Origin: an uncultured Pelagibacteraceae bacterium
GTDB taxonomy: Bacteria; Pseudomonadota; Alphaproteobacteria; Pelagibacterales; Pelagibacteraceae
Assembly: GCA_902555655.1 (NCBI GenBank)
Contig: CACDSX010000001.1
Span: 38,000 to 101,999 of the forward strand
Reading direction: 5' to 3'
DNA length: 64,000 nt
A program made the position numbers and the translations under genes. The notes under the pieces were generated by a model that made no database searches, was not told the origin of the DNA, and saw nothing but the letters and a program-made list of their open reading frames with translations. Shown one piece after another: positions 54,021 through 62,882 of this stretch (its first letter is position 1; every line of letters begins with the position of its first letter).

Positions 54021-55031
54021 TTGATGAATAAAAAAAAAATTATATATTTTTTAGAAAATTCTTTTGATTATAATGGTAAGGATCTTGACAAAGAAACCAT
54101 TGGAGGATCTGAAAAAACTTTAATCAATATATCCAATATTTTAGCTAGTGAAAAGTTGTTTGAAGTTAAAGTCTTCAATAATACTTCAAACCCTTTAATG
54201 GTTAGCCGTGTATCTTGGAAAAATATTAGTGAAATTAATGAAATAGACAATCCTGATTATGTAATATCTATGTCTGATGCTAATCTTTTTAACAAAATTA
54301 GTTCAAAGAATAATTTCTTATGGTCTCATAGTGTACAATCTTTTGAAAAATTTATAAGAAAGAAACAATTATTTCCATATTTAAAATTTAAACCAGTAAT
54401 GATTCTAGAAGGGGACTATCATCATAAGACAAGAAGTTTTTTGACGTCTTTTTTTGGGAAAAAAATATTGCAAATTGCTCCTGATGACGATTTTATTAAT
54501 ACAAAAATTGATTTAAAATATATTCCACCACCTAATGCTATATTTACTACTAAGTCTGATCGAAATTTAAAATTTTTACTAGATGCATGGCATCAAATTA
54601 AAAAAACTAGCTATAAATCAAAACTGTTTATAAATCCTCCTTTTTTGTTATCTGAAGACAATAAGAAAGATGACATAAATTTGAGAAAAAAAGCTGATAA
54701 AAAATTGTTAATACAGGACCTTATTAACTCTAAAGTTTTTTTAACACCTGGACATAAAACAGAAGTATTTTGTTTAGCTGCTGAAGAAGCAAGAGAACTT
54801 TGCATACCAATTGTTACTATGGGTTATGGATGCCTTTATGAAAGAGTCGAACATAAAAAAACAGGCTTTATTGCTAAAAATCAAAAGGAATTTATTGATT
54901 ATACAAATTTAATACTTAACAATGATAATGTTTATTTGGAGTTGAGAGAAAATTTAATTAAAAAGAAAAATTCTAGAAATTACAATGATGTTAAAAACGA
55001 TTTTATTAAGTTATTAAATATAAATGTTTGA
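54021..55031 (+). CDS. Glycosyltransferase
   Basis: FLENSFDYNGKDLDKETIGGSEKTLINIS, VFCLAAEEARELCIPIVTMGYGC. Confidence 0.6.
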   Translation: MMNKKKIIYFLENSFDYNGKDLDKETIGGSEKTLINISNILASEKLFEVKVFNNTSNPLMVSRVSWKNISEINEIDNPDYVISMSDANLFNKISSKNNFLWSHSVQSFEKFIRKKQLFPYLKFKPVMILEGDYHHKTRSFLTSFFGKKILQIAPDDDFINTKIDLKYIPPPNAIFTTKSDRNLKFLLDAWHQIKKTSYKSKLFINPPFLLSEDNKKDDINLRKKADKKLLIQDLINSKVFLTPGHKTEVFCLAAEEARELCIPIVTMGYGCLYERVEHKKTGFIAKNQKEFIDYTNLILNNDNVYLELRENLIKKKNSRNYNDVKNDFIKLLNINV

Positions 55032-56217
55032 TTTAGTGATTCTTGTAGGTGGTAAAGGAAAAAGACTTGGTAAAATTACTATGAAAACGCCCAAACCATT
55101 AATCAAAATTAATAATAATAATTTTTTAGACATATTATTAAGTAAATTAATTAAATATAATTTTAAAAAAATTTTTTTATTATGCTCTTATAAAAAAGAA
55201 AAGTTTTTTAACATTTATCATAAAAAAAAAATACATCATTCGAAAATAATTTGCATAAATGAAGGAGAACCAAAAGATACTGGTGGTGCTTTGTATAAAG
55301 TTAAAGATAAAATTAAAGGAAGTTTCTTTCTATTAAATGGAGACTCCTTTTTAAATTTAGATTTAAATTTACTTTCAAGAAACATTCAAAATGATGTAGT
55401 TGGAACAATGGCTATTACTAACAATTATGATTATAAAAAAAATACAAAAATGAATAATCTAGAACTCTCAAACTCTGGCTTGGTAAGATATTCTAAAAAA
55501 AAAACTAAGCTAATGAATGCTGGTATATATTTTTTTAAGAAAAATGTTTTTAAATATATAAAAAATGAAAAAATTTCATTGGAAAATGATATTTTAGATA
55601 AACTTATATCGAAAAATAAGCTTAAAGGTGTTTATTCAAAAAAAAAATTTATTGATATTGGGACACCAAAAAATCTCCGATATATTAAAGATAATCCTTA
55701 TCTTTTTAGTCCTAAAACTGTTTTTTTAGATAGAGATGGCGTTATAAATAAATTAAATTCGAATAGATATGTAGAAAATTTTAATCAATTTAGATTTTTG
55801 CCAGGCGTTAAAAAGGGTATAAAATTTCTAAATAAACAAAACTTTCTAGTTATAATTATTACTAATCAAGCATGTGTTGGTAAATCAATTATTAGTGAAA
55901 AAAAATTGAATGATATACATGATAAAATGAAGAAAGCTTTACACTTAAGTAATAAATCATTTATAAACGATATCTTTTATTCACCTTATTACAAGTTTTC
56001 AAAAAATAAAAAGTATAGATTATTACAATTTGATAGAAAGCCTAATCCAGGAATGCTTTTGAAAGCAATTAAAAAGTGGAATCTAAATAAAAAAGATACT
56101 TTTTTTATAGGCGATAGTGTATCAGATTATAATGCTGCTAAAAAAATAGGTTTAAAATTTTATTATAAAAAAACAACTTCTCTGTATAAACAATTAAAGA
56201 TAATTTTAAATAAATGA
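55024..56217 (+). CDS. Fusion: heptose-1-P guanylyltransferase-type nucleotidyltransferase (HddC-like) plus HAD heptose bisphosphatase (GmhB-like)
   Basis: N-terminal LVGGKGKRLGKITMKTPKPL; C-terminal FLDRDGVINK...FIGDSVSDYNAAKKIGLKF. Confidence 0.8.
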   Translation: MFDLVILVGGKGKRLGKITMKTPKPLIKINNNNFLDILLSKLIKYNFKKIFLLCSYKKEKFFNIYHKKKIHHSKIICINEGEPKDTGGALYKVKDKIKGSFFLLNGDSFLNLDLNLLSRNIQNDVVGTMAITNNYDYKKNTKMNNLELSNSGLVRYSKKKTKLMNAGIYFFKKNVFKYIKNEKISLENDILDKLISKNKLKGVYSKKKFIDIGTPKNLRYIKDNPYLFSPKTVFLDRDGVINKLNSNRYVENFNQFRFLPGVKKGIKFLNKQNFLVIIITNQACVGKSIISEKKLNDIHDKMKKALHLSNKSFINDIFYSPYYKFSKNKKYRLLQFDRKPNPGMLLKAIKKWNLNKKDTFFIGDSVSDYNAAKKIGLKFYYKKTTSLYKQLKIILNK

Positions 56218-56792
56218 TTAATATAATAAAAAAACATTTTTCAGAAATTAAAAAGATTTTACAAAATTCTGATGATTTAATTGCTAAGACCAATAAAATT
56301 TCTTTATTCTTGAGCAAAAAAATAAAATCAAAAAAAAAAATTTATGTATATGGTAATGGGGGTTCTTTTGCCGATGCCTCACATTTTGTTGGTGAATTAA
56401 CAGCATCATATTCATCGAAAAAAAGAAATCCTCTTCCGTTTATTCTGCTTGGCTCAAATCTCGCAGCAGTTACAGGTTGGTCTAATGATTATAACTTTGA
56501 AGATTACGTTTCTAGAGAATTTTCAGCTTTATCATTAAAAGGAGATGTTCTATTTTTATTTTCAACATCAGGAGGTAATTTAAAAAAAAAACAATCTGTT
56601 AACTTAATAAAACTCGCTAATTTGGCAAAATCAAAAAATATACATACTATAGCTTTGCTTGGAAAGGGCGGGGGTAGATTAAGAAAAATTGTAAATCAAT
56701 CAATAATAATAAATTCAAACAAAACTGGCTCAATACAAGAGGCACATAAGATAATATTTCACTCCATTTGTGAAACATTTGAAAATTTTTGA
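56214..56792 (+). CDS. gmhA: SIS-domain sedoheptulose-7-phosphate isomerase-like
   Basis: VYGNGGSFADASHFVGELTASY, FLFSTSGG, SIQEAHKIIFHSICETFE. Confidence 0.82.
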   Translation: MINIIKKHFSEIKKILQNSDDLIAKTNKISLFLSKKIKSKKKIYVYGNGGSFADASHFVGELTASYSSKKRNPLPFILLGSNLAAVTGWSNDYNFEDYVSREFSALSLKGDVLFLFSTSGGNLKKKQSVNLIKLANLAKSKNIHTIALLGKGGGRLRKIVNQSIIINSNKTGSIQEAHKIIFHSICETFENF

Positions 56793-57772
56793 AAATGATT
56801 ATTTCAAAAACTCCTTTTAGAATTTCATTAATCGGTGGTGGTACCGATTTTCCTGAATATTATAAAAAGTCACCGGGTTTAGTTGTTGGTGGAACAATTG
56901 ATAAATATTGTTATGTTTCTGCAAGATTTTTGCCTAATGTTTTTAAATATAAGCATAGAATAGTTTGGTCAAAAAATGAGGTTGTTAAAAATAATAATCA
57001 AATAATCCATCCAACAGTAAAGGCTGTATTCAATTATCTTAAAATTAAACGAGGTTTGGAAGTTCATTATCAAGGTGATCTTCAAAAAAATTCAGGTTTA
57101 GGAACAAGCTCTTCTTTTTGTGTAGGTTTAATAAATTCATTAAAAAATTTACACAAGAAAAGAATAAATAAGAATAATTTGGCTAAAACAGCAATCAAAA
57201 TAGAGCATGATATAATGAAAGAAAAATGTGGTTCACAGGACCAAATTTGGGCATCGTATGGAGGTTTTAACTCTATAGCATTTAGTGGAAAATTTTTTAA
57301 AGTAAAAAGATTAAATATAAATAAATCAAAACTATCAAATCTTAGTAAAAATCTTTTTCTGATTTATACAGGAATTAATAAATTTTCACATAACATAGAA
57401 AAAGATAAAATTTCAAAACTTAATAAAAATTTTAATTATTTAGATAAAATTTATAAATTAGCAAATTCTTTCAAGTATGAAATTCAAAACAATAAAAATT
57501 TTGACTTTGTAGGATCAATTTTGAGTGAATATTGGTCGGTAAAAAAATCATTATCAAATAAGGTTTCTAACAATAAAATTAATGAAATTTATAATGAAGC
57601 CCTTATATCTGGAGCAAGTGGGGGCAAAATAATAGGGTCAGGTGGTGGTGGATTTTTGCTAATGTATTGTAAGAAAAAAAATCATTTATCTTTAAAAAAA
57701 AAACTTAATAAATTACCAATTATTAAATTCAATTTTATTGAAAAAGGCAGTGAAATTATATTTAAATCTTAA
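56789..57772 (+). CDS. hddA: GHMP kinase, D-glycero-D-manno-heptose 7-phosphate kinase-like
   Basis: KTPFRISLIGGGTDFPEYY, GDLQKNSGLGTSSSFCVGLINSL, SGASGGKIIGSGGGGFLL. Confidence 0.8.
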   Translation: MKMIISKTPFRISLIGGGTDFPEYYKKSPGLVVGGTIDKYCYVSARFLPNVFKYKHRIVWSKNEVVKNNNQIIHPTVKAVFNYLKIKRGLEVHYQGDLQKNSGLGTSSSFCVGLINSLKNLHKKRINKNNLAKTAIKIEHDIMKEKCGSQDQIWASYGGFNSIAFSGKFFKVKRLNINKSKLSNLSKNLFLIYTGINKFSHNIEKDKISKLNKNFNYLDKIYKLANSFKYEIQNNKNFDFVGSILSEYWSVKKSLSNKVSNNKINEIYNEALISGASGGKIIGSGGGGFLLMYCKKKNHLSLKKKLNKLPIIKFNFIEKGSEIIFKS

Positions 57773-58496
57773 AAAGGGATCTTATGATAAATTTTATATA
57801 TTCAACTTTTTGAATCTTTCGTCGGTTTAGAAAAAGTCCATCTTTGTGGACCGTTAAATGTAATCCATCTATTTTACTATTCATATTTTGTTCATAAACT
57901 ACATCTTTATTTATTTTTTCTCTGAATATATTGATCAAATTTCTTATTACTGATTTTTTTTCTTTTTGAAGATATATAGCTAACCATAAATCATCATCTA
58001 AAAACATGTTTTTATTCTTTTTAACATATTTCTCATAGAAATTTTCTATATTATCTAATAATTTGGTGTTCATTAAAAAACCATCAGCACACTGACCCAT
58101 TTTAATATTAAATATTCTATTTAAATAAAAACTATAATTGACTTGCTCTTTTTTGAAGGCATTAATAAATATTTCGCATATGTTTTTATCATAAATATGA
58201 TCATCATCTAATAATATTACACAATCATACTTACGAACTTTATCAATTGACCCCATAATCTTAGTTCCTGGTCCATAATCCTCACATCTTACGATTTCAA
58301 TATTATCTTTAATTATATAATCTAAATCTTTTTTTGTAATTATTTCATCTTTAAATCTTTTATATTGTTTGGGTATATTAAGATATATTTTATCAGGTTT
58401 TAATGTTTGAGCATTAATGTATTTTAAGATTTGATTAATATTTTTTACCCTTGAAGGGATTGTTGACATAGATACACAAAATGAAATATCTTTCAC
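57762..58496 (-). CDS. Glycosyltransferase-like protein
   Basis: CVSMSTIPSRVKNINQIL, VILLDDDHIYD. Confidence 0.6.
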   Translation of the reverse strand: MKDISFCVSMSTIPSRVKNINQILKYINAQTLKPDKIYLNIPKQYKRFKDEIITKKDLDYIIKDNIEIVRCEDYGPGTKIMGSIDKVRKYDCVILLDDDHIYDKNICEIFINAFKKEQVNYSFYLNRIFNIKMGQCADGFLMNTKLLDNIENFYEKYVKKNKNMFLDDDLWLAIYLQKEKKSVIRNLINIFREKINKDVVYEQNMNSKIDGLHLTVHKDGLFLNRRKIQKVEYIKFIIRSLFKI

Positions 58497-58502
58497 TTAA
58501 AA

Positions 58503-59195
58503 TTAAACCTTAAATCTACTCTTTTTGGCGTCCTTATAAAAACCTTTAACTGTATCTATGGTTAATTGATTGTATGATTTATTTGAATTTTTTATTTGTT
58601 CAATAATCTTAGGTGGCATCGTAATAATCTGACAGCCTAATTTTTGTGCTTCTAAATAATTATAAGTTTCCCTTGTACTTGCCCATAAAATTTCAATATT
58701 TTTATATTTATTTAAAAATTTTATAGATCTTTTAAAAATTGGAATTGGATTTTTTAGTTGGTCTCCCATTCTCCCAGCAAATATCGAAATAATTGCTTTG
58801 GTTTTTTTATTAAGTTGTTTCGTAATCTTCTTAACTTGTTCAAAAGTATAAACTGCAGTTATGTTTAATTTAACTTTTTCACTACTTAATTTTTTAATTG
58901 TTTTTCCTGTAAATTTACCTTTAGTATTTACAACAGGTATCTTTACATAAACATTCCTAGCCCAATTATTTATAATTTTACCCTGATTATACATTTCGTC
59001 AATATTGTCAGAAAAAACTTCTAAAGATACTGGTTTAAAATTACTATTTTTAAGTAATTTAATTGAATATGCTTTGTAACTTTTTGCTCCTGATTGTCTC
59101 ATTAAACTTGGATTAGTGGTAAAACCTTTTATTAGATTATCTTTTTTATACTTTAAAAAATTTTTATAATCAGCACTGTCACAAAATATTTTCAT
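58503..59195 (-). CDS. Transaldolase / fructose-6-P aldolase-family protein
   Basis: MKIFCDSADYKNF...GFTTNPSLM, VYVKIPVV, SIFAGRMGD. Confidence 0.85.
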   Translation of the reverse strand: MKIFCDSADYKNFLKYKKDNLIKGFTTNPSLMRQSGAKSYKAYSIKLLKNSNFKPVSLEVFSDNIDEMYNQGKIINNWARNVYVKIPVVNTKGKFTGKTIKKLSSEKVKLNITAVYTFEQVKKITKQLNKKTKAIISIFAGRMGDQLKNPIPIFKRSIKFLNKYKNIEILWASTRETYNYLEAQKLGCQIITMPPKIIEQIKNSNKSYNQLTIDTVKGFYKDAKKSRFKV

Positions 59196-59207
59196 ATTTT
59201 AAGAATA

Positions 59208-60113
59208 TCATATTTTTATTTTATTTAATGCGTTATTTTTAAATAAATTTGCTTCTTGAATATATCTTCTTACCATTTGTGTTGTTTTATGACCTGTCAT
59301 TGCCATTATATTTCTCTCTTCGGCTCCAAATTCAGCAGCTGTTGTTGCAAAGCCAGACCTCAAACTATGACCTGCATATTTTGATGAGTCTAATCCTGCT
59401 TTTTGTGCATATTTTTTAATTATAAGAGCAACTGATTTATCTGAAATTTTAAAAACTTTATCTTTATCTTTTTTTGAAAAATCTTGATTTATATAATTTT
59501 TAAGTGCTAGAACTGGACAAAATTCTTGATTATCGAAATAGGGGATGGCTTTGATAATACCTTCTCCAGACTGATCAGTTTTGGATCTTTTTATTAAAAT
59601 TTTTATTCCTTCAGATACAAATTCAATATCCTCATTAAGAATATTTACCAATTCAGACCTTCTAAAACCACCCGCAAAACCTAATAATATTAAAGCTTTG
59701 TCTCTAATTTTATCTTTATCTATTGCTTTAATTATCAATTTTAAATCATTAATTAATATAGGTTTTTTTGCCTTTTGTCTTGATCCTAAAGTTCGTTTAA
59801 TTCCATGTAAATTTTCCATAATTATTGGATGTTTTGTGTCGAGATAATGCCCTTTTAACTTATGAATAACACTTATTGAGGCTATTCTTCGTTTTAAAGT
59901 GCTAAATTTAGATGATTTAGAAAGGTGAGTTATATAAATAGCAATGATTTTTGGCTGACTTGGCATAAACGACAAACCGTTTTTTAAGCAGAATGCTGAA
60001 AAATCTTTAAAATCAGATTGATAAGCTCTTAGAGTGTTGTCAGCTTTAGAATTTTTTAAGTTCTTTAAAGTTTCAATTTCTAGGCTTTTAACATCAGTTA
60101 TTAAATCGTTCAT
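59208..60113 (-). CDS. Tyrosine recombinase / site-specific integrase
   Basis: Catalytic set readable: R (GGFRRSELV), K (KRSKTDQ), HxxR (HSLRSGF), H (GHKT), Y (VRRYIQ). Confidence 0.93.
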   Translation of the reverse strand: MNDLITDVKSLEIETLKNLKNSKADNTLRAYQSDFKDFSAFCLKNGLSFMPSQPKIIAIYITHLSKSSKFSTLKRRIASISVIHKLKGHYLDTKHPIIMENLHGIKRTLGSRQKAKKPILINDLKLIIKAIDKDKIRDKALILLGFAGGFRRSELVNILNEDIEFVSEGIKILIKRSKTDQSGEGIIKAIPYFDNQEFCPVLALKNYINQDFSKKDKDKVFKISDKSVALIIKKYAQKAGLDSSKYAGHSLRSGFATTAAEFGAEERNIMAMTGHKTTQMVRRYIQEANLFKNNALNKIKI

Positions 60114-60119
60114 AATTAT

Positions 60120-60144
60120 TTCCGATAACCATTAATTATCGGAA
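60120..60144. promoter_or_regulatory. Inverted repeat TTCCGATAA-CCATTAA-TTATCGGAA directly upstream of the integrase
   Basis: 9-bp perfect arms, 7-bp spacer, 6 bp from the integrase start codon. Confidence 0.7.
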
Positions 60145-60193
60145 GTTATATAATAGGTGATTTTTAATGTCAATAGTTTAAATTAAAATAATT

Positions 60194-60370
60194 ATGGGTT
60201 CAATTGATGGAGAAATTCCTGCGGTATGGTTTTTAATTAGTTCAATTGGTTTTGTTATATTAACTATTATTCAGTATCGAAATACTGGCAAGAGCTTTAA
60301 CACGATATTCTTGTCTGTAATGGCTATTATTTTCTTTGTAAGTTACATAATTTTATTAATTCCACGCTAA
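60194..60370 (+). CDS. Small two-TM protein (58 aa), not in the ORF track
   Basis: MGSIDGEIPAVWFLISSIGFVILTIIQYRNTGKSFNTIFLSVMAIIFFVSYIILLIPR. Confidence 0.5.
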   Translation: MGSIDGEIPAVWFLISSIGFVILTIIQYRNTGKSFNTIFLSVMAIIFFVSYIILLIPR

Positions 60371-60376
60371 AAATCA

Positions 60377-60646
60377 GTGCAGGGAACGAAATTTCAATTA
60401 AAGGTGTGGAAATACCTTAAAACTATACCCAAAGGTAAGGTAAAAACCTATAAGCAGGTGGCTATTTGCATAAAAAGCCCTAAATCGGCTCGTGCTGTAG
60501 CTAATGCTTGTGCTAAAAACCCATATGCTCCAAAAATACCCTGTCATAGAGTGATTAGGTCTGATGGAGCTCTTGGTGGTTACTCTGGGAGAGGTGGAAT
60601 TAGGCAAAAACTCAAATTACTTAGATCTGAAAAAGTAGAGATTTAG
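60377..60646 (+). CDS. Minimal MGMT/Ogt active-site domain protein (GTG start)
   Basis: GKVKTYKQVA, NPYAPKIPCHRVIRSDGALGGYSGG-type motif with PCHRV. Confidence 0.85.
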   Translation: MQGTKFQLKVWKYLKTIPKGKVKTYKQVAICIKSPKSARAVANACAKNPYAPKIPCHRVIRSDGALGGYSGRGGIRQKLKLLRSEKVEI

Positions 60647-60667
60647 CCCTATTTTAAGGCTTTTTTA
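60643..60667 (+). terminator. Possible terminator after the MGMT gene
   Basis: agccctattttaaggctttttt imperfect hairpin plus T-run. Confidence 0.4.
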
Positions 60668-61107
60668 AATAAAAAAAGTAAGCAAAATCAACGTTTTTTA
60701 GACTTTTTACGTGATTTATCACTAAATAACACAATTCACCCTTCAGTTGTACCACATAAGAGCTTATAACTAAAATAGCCCCCTCTATGGGCGTTTAAAT
60801 GGTATATTCAATTAGTGCATCGCTCTACTATTCAACTATACCAATGCTTTTAGACTGCTCTATTTTTAGTGAATTTTCATAACCACAATAGGAAAAAAGC
60901 CCCTATTTTAAAGGATTATTTGAGGTTTTTTATAATTTACCAAAAATCTTAACTCTTGCACAGCGTATTCAGGAAATTTTATATTAAATAATTCAAAATA
61001 TTATAATAATTAAATAATTTATTTAATTAAAAAAATTCAATAAATACAATTATTTAATGTTTATACTTAATGTAATACTTGAATTATTAGTAAATAAATA
61101 ATACCTA

Positions 61108-61959
61108 TTATTTGAGTTTTTTAACTAAGTTCTCTCTTCTTGAGATGTAGATTCCGCTTAATACAATAAAAAATAAACCTATAAAAGTCCAATTATCAGG
61201 GAAATCACTAAAGAAATAATAACCTATAATGATGTTTGTAATGATCTCAAAATAGCTAAATGGAGCTAATTTAGAAGCATCAGCATATTTGAGAGACAGT
61301 ATTAAGAATAAATGCCCTATACAGGCAAATATACCTATGGCAGCCATCATAGACCACTGATTTAAGCTAGGTTTAACCCATACAAATGGCATTACAGTGG
61401 ATATAATTATGGCCCCTACTACACCAGTTAATAATAAAGTTAATAAAGGATTATCTGAGGTACTTAGTTTACGAGTAATGATCAAATAAAACCCATACAT
61501 TACACCCGTTCCAAGAGCAGCTATACTTGCTAAGTTAATTTCTACAAATCCTGGTCTTATAACCACCAGAGAACCTATAAAACCTATAATTACTGCTGAC
61601 CATCTTCTAAATCCTACCTTCTCACCTAAAAAAACTGGAGAAAAAGCAGTAACAATTAAAGGCGCAACAAAAGCTAAAGTTAATGCTTTTGCTAAAGAGA
61701 TAACTGAAATTGAATAAAAAAAACAAATATTAGCAGTTAAAAGAATTAAACCTCTGATGAATTGCAATTTTGGTTTATCAGTCCATACAAGATTTTTTCG
61801 AAAAAAGAAAAACATAACTGGAAAAGTGAAAGCAACGGTAAAAAAATATCTAGCCCATGTAATTTGTAATACTGGAAGATCTGCACTTAAATATTTTGCA
61901 AAACCATCCATTATAGGAAGCATTACCCATGCCAATAGATTAAAAGTTATAGCCTTCAT
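61108..61959 (-). CDS. EamA/DMT-family transporter
   Basis: 10-TM DMT protein, ITWARYFFTVAF, GEKVGFRRWSAVIIGFIGSLVVIRPG. Confidence 0.85.
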   Translation of the reverse strand: MKAITFNLLAWVMLPIMDGFAKYLSADLPVLQITWARYFFTVAFTFPVMFFFFRKNLVWTDKPKLQFIRGLILLTANICFFYSISVISLAKALTLAFVAPLIVTAFSPVFLGEKVGFRRWSAVIIGFIGSLVVIRPGFVEINLASIAALGTGVMYGFYLIITRKLSTSDNPLLTLLLTGVVGAIIISTVMPFVWVKPSLNQWSMMAAIGIFACIGHLFLILSLKYADASKLAPFSYFEIITNIIIGYYFFSDFPDNWTFIGLFFIVLSGIYISRRENLVKKLK

Positions 61960-61979
61960 TTTTAGAAGAAGGATATAGA

Positions 61980-62882
61980 TTAATTAAAGTATTTTAAAGC
62001 AAAGAATACGACAATTGGGATAGTTATAAAAGACATGAGAGTTGAAACAACAATAGTACTAGCAACACTATCTACAATTTTTTTAGGTGAATATATTGAG
62101 GCCACTAAGTAATTTAGAACAGCACTAGGCATAGAGCATTGTATTAATAATACACCAGCCGCAAACCCTTCTAAATTAAAATATAAAATCAACAAATATC
62201 CAATTATAGGTCCAATGATCACACGACCTATTGAAGAAAATATTGCTTTATTAAGAGAAAAAACTTTTAGTCTTGTTAATGCAATCCCTAAAGACATTAG
62301 AATTAGAAATATTGTTGCATACATTAATAAGAAAGTAGTATTTTCAACAAAACCTGGCAGTTCAAAATCATAATAGAGTAAAATAACTGCAATTATTATT
62401 GCATAAAAAGGTGGACTTTTAACTATTACATCAAAACTAAATCTTCTGTCTGCTAAAAATACTCCTAATGTGAAGTGACACAAAACAATTAAAGCAGATA
62501 TAGCTGCAGAAACTCCAAGACCTTGCGCACCATAAGCAAACAAACATATTGGTAAACCCATATTGCCAGTGTTAGGCATTGCTAAAGGTGGAAGTTCTCT
62601 AATTATATCTTTAGTATTTAATAAATATAATATAATCACACCAACAATAATAAATCCACCAATGGCGATAGCGTAATACCAGAAATAATTAAAAAAAATA
62701 TTAAACGATATATTAATTGGATTTAAAGCATAAATAATCATTGCTGGTGTACCTATATTTGCAGCAAAATTTGTTATAAATTTTGTGTCTATTTTTGGAT
62801 TTTTTTTACCCAAATAATAGCCAATACCAACAACAAAAAAAACTGGGAACAAAACTTCAAAAAGTTTTAAGTAAATTTCCAT
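61980..62882 (-). CDS. AEC-family transporter (auxin efflux carrier-like permease)
   Basis: VGIGYYLGKKNPKIDTKFITNFAANIGTPAMIIYALNP, MPNTGNMGLPIC. Confidence 0.82.
   Translation of the reverse strand: MEIYLKLFEVLFPVFFVVGIGYYLGKKNPKIDTKFITNFAANIGTPAMIIYALNPINISFNIFFNYFWYYAIAIGGFIIVGVIILYLLNTKDIIRELPPLAMPNTGNMGLPICLFAYGAQGLGVSAAISALIVLCHFTLGVFLADRRFSFDVIVKSPPFYAIIIAVILLYYDFELPGFVENTTFLLMYATIFLILMSLGIALTRLKVFSLNKAIFSSIGRVIIGPIIGYLLILYFNLEGFAAGVLLIQCSMPSAVLNYLVASIYSPKKIVDSVASTIVVSTLMSFITIPIVVFFALKYFN

Larger units (their letters stand above)
49715..60113. other. Putative genomic island: heptose/surface-glycan cluster between tRNA-Glu and a tyrosine recombinase
   Basis: tRNA at one end, integrase at the other, contiguous glycan-synthesis genes; no matching att duplicate found. 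Confidence 0.5.

Noticed and set aside
59208-61107. Copy of the tRNA-Glu 3' end near the integrase as attR
   Set aside because: Read through the region for ggttcgattcccctagggaccgcca and found no matching stretch.
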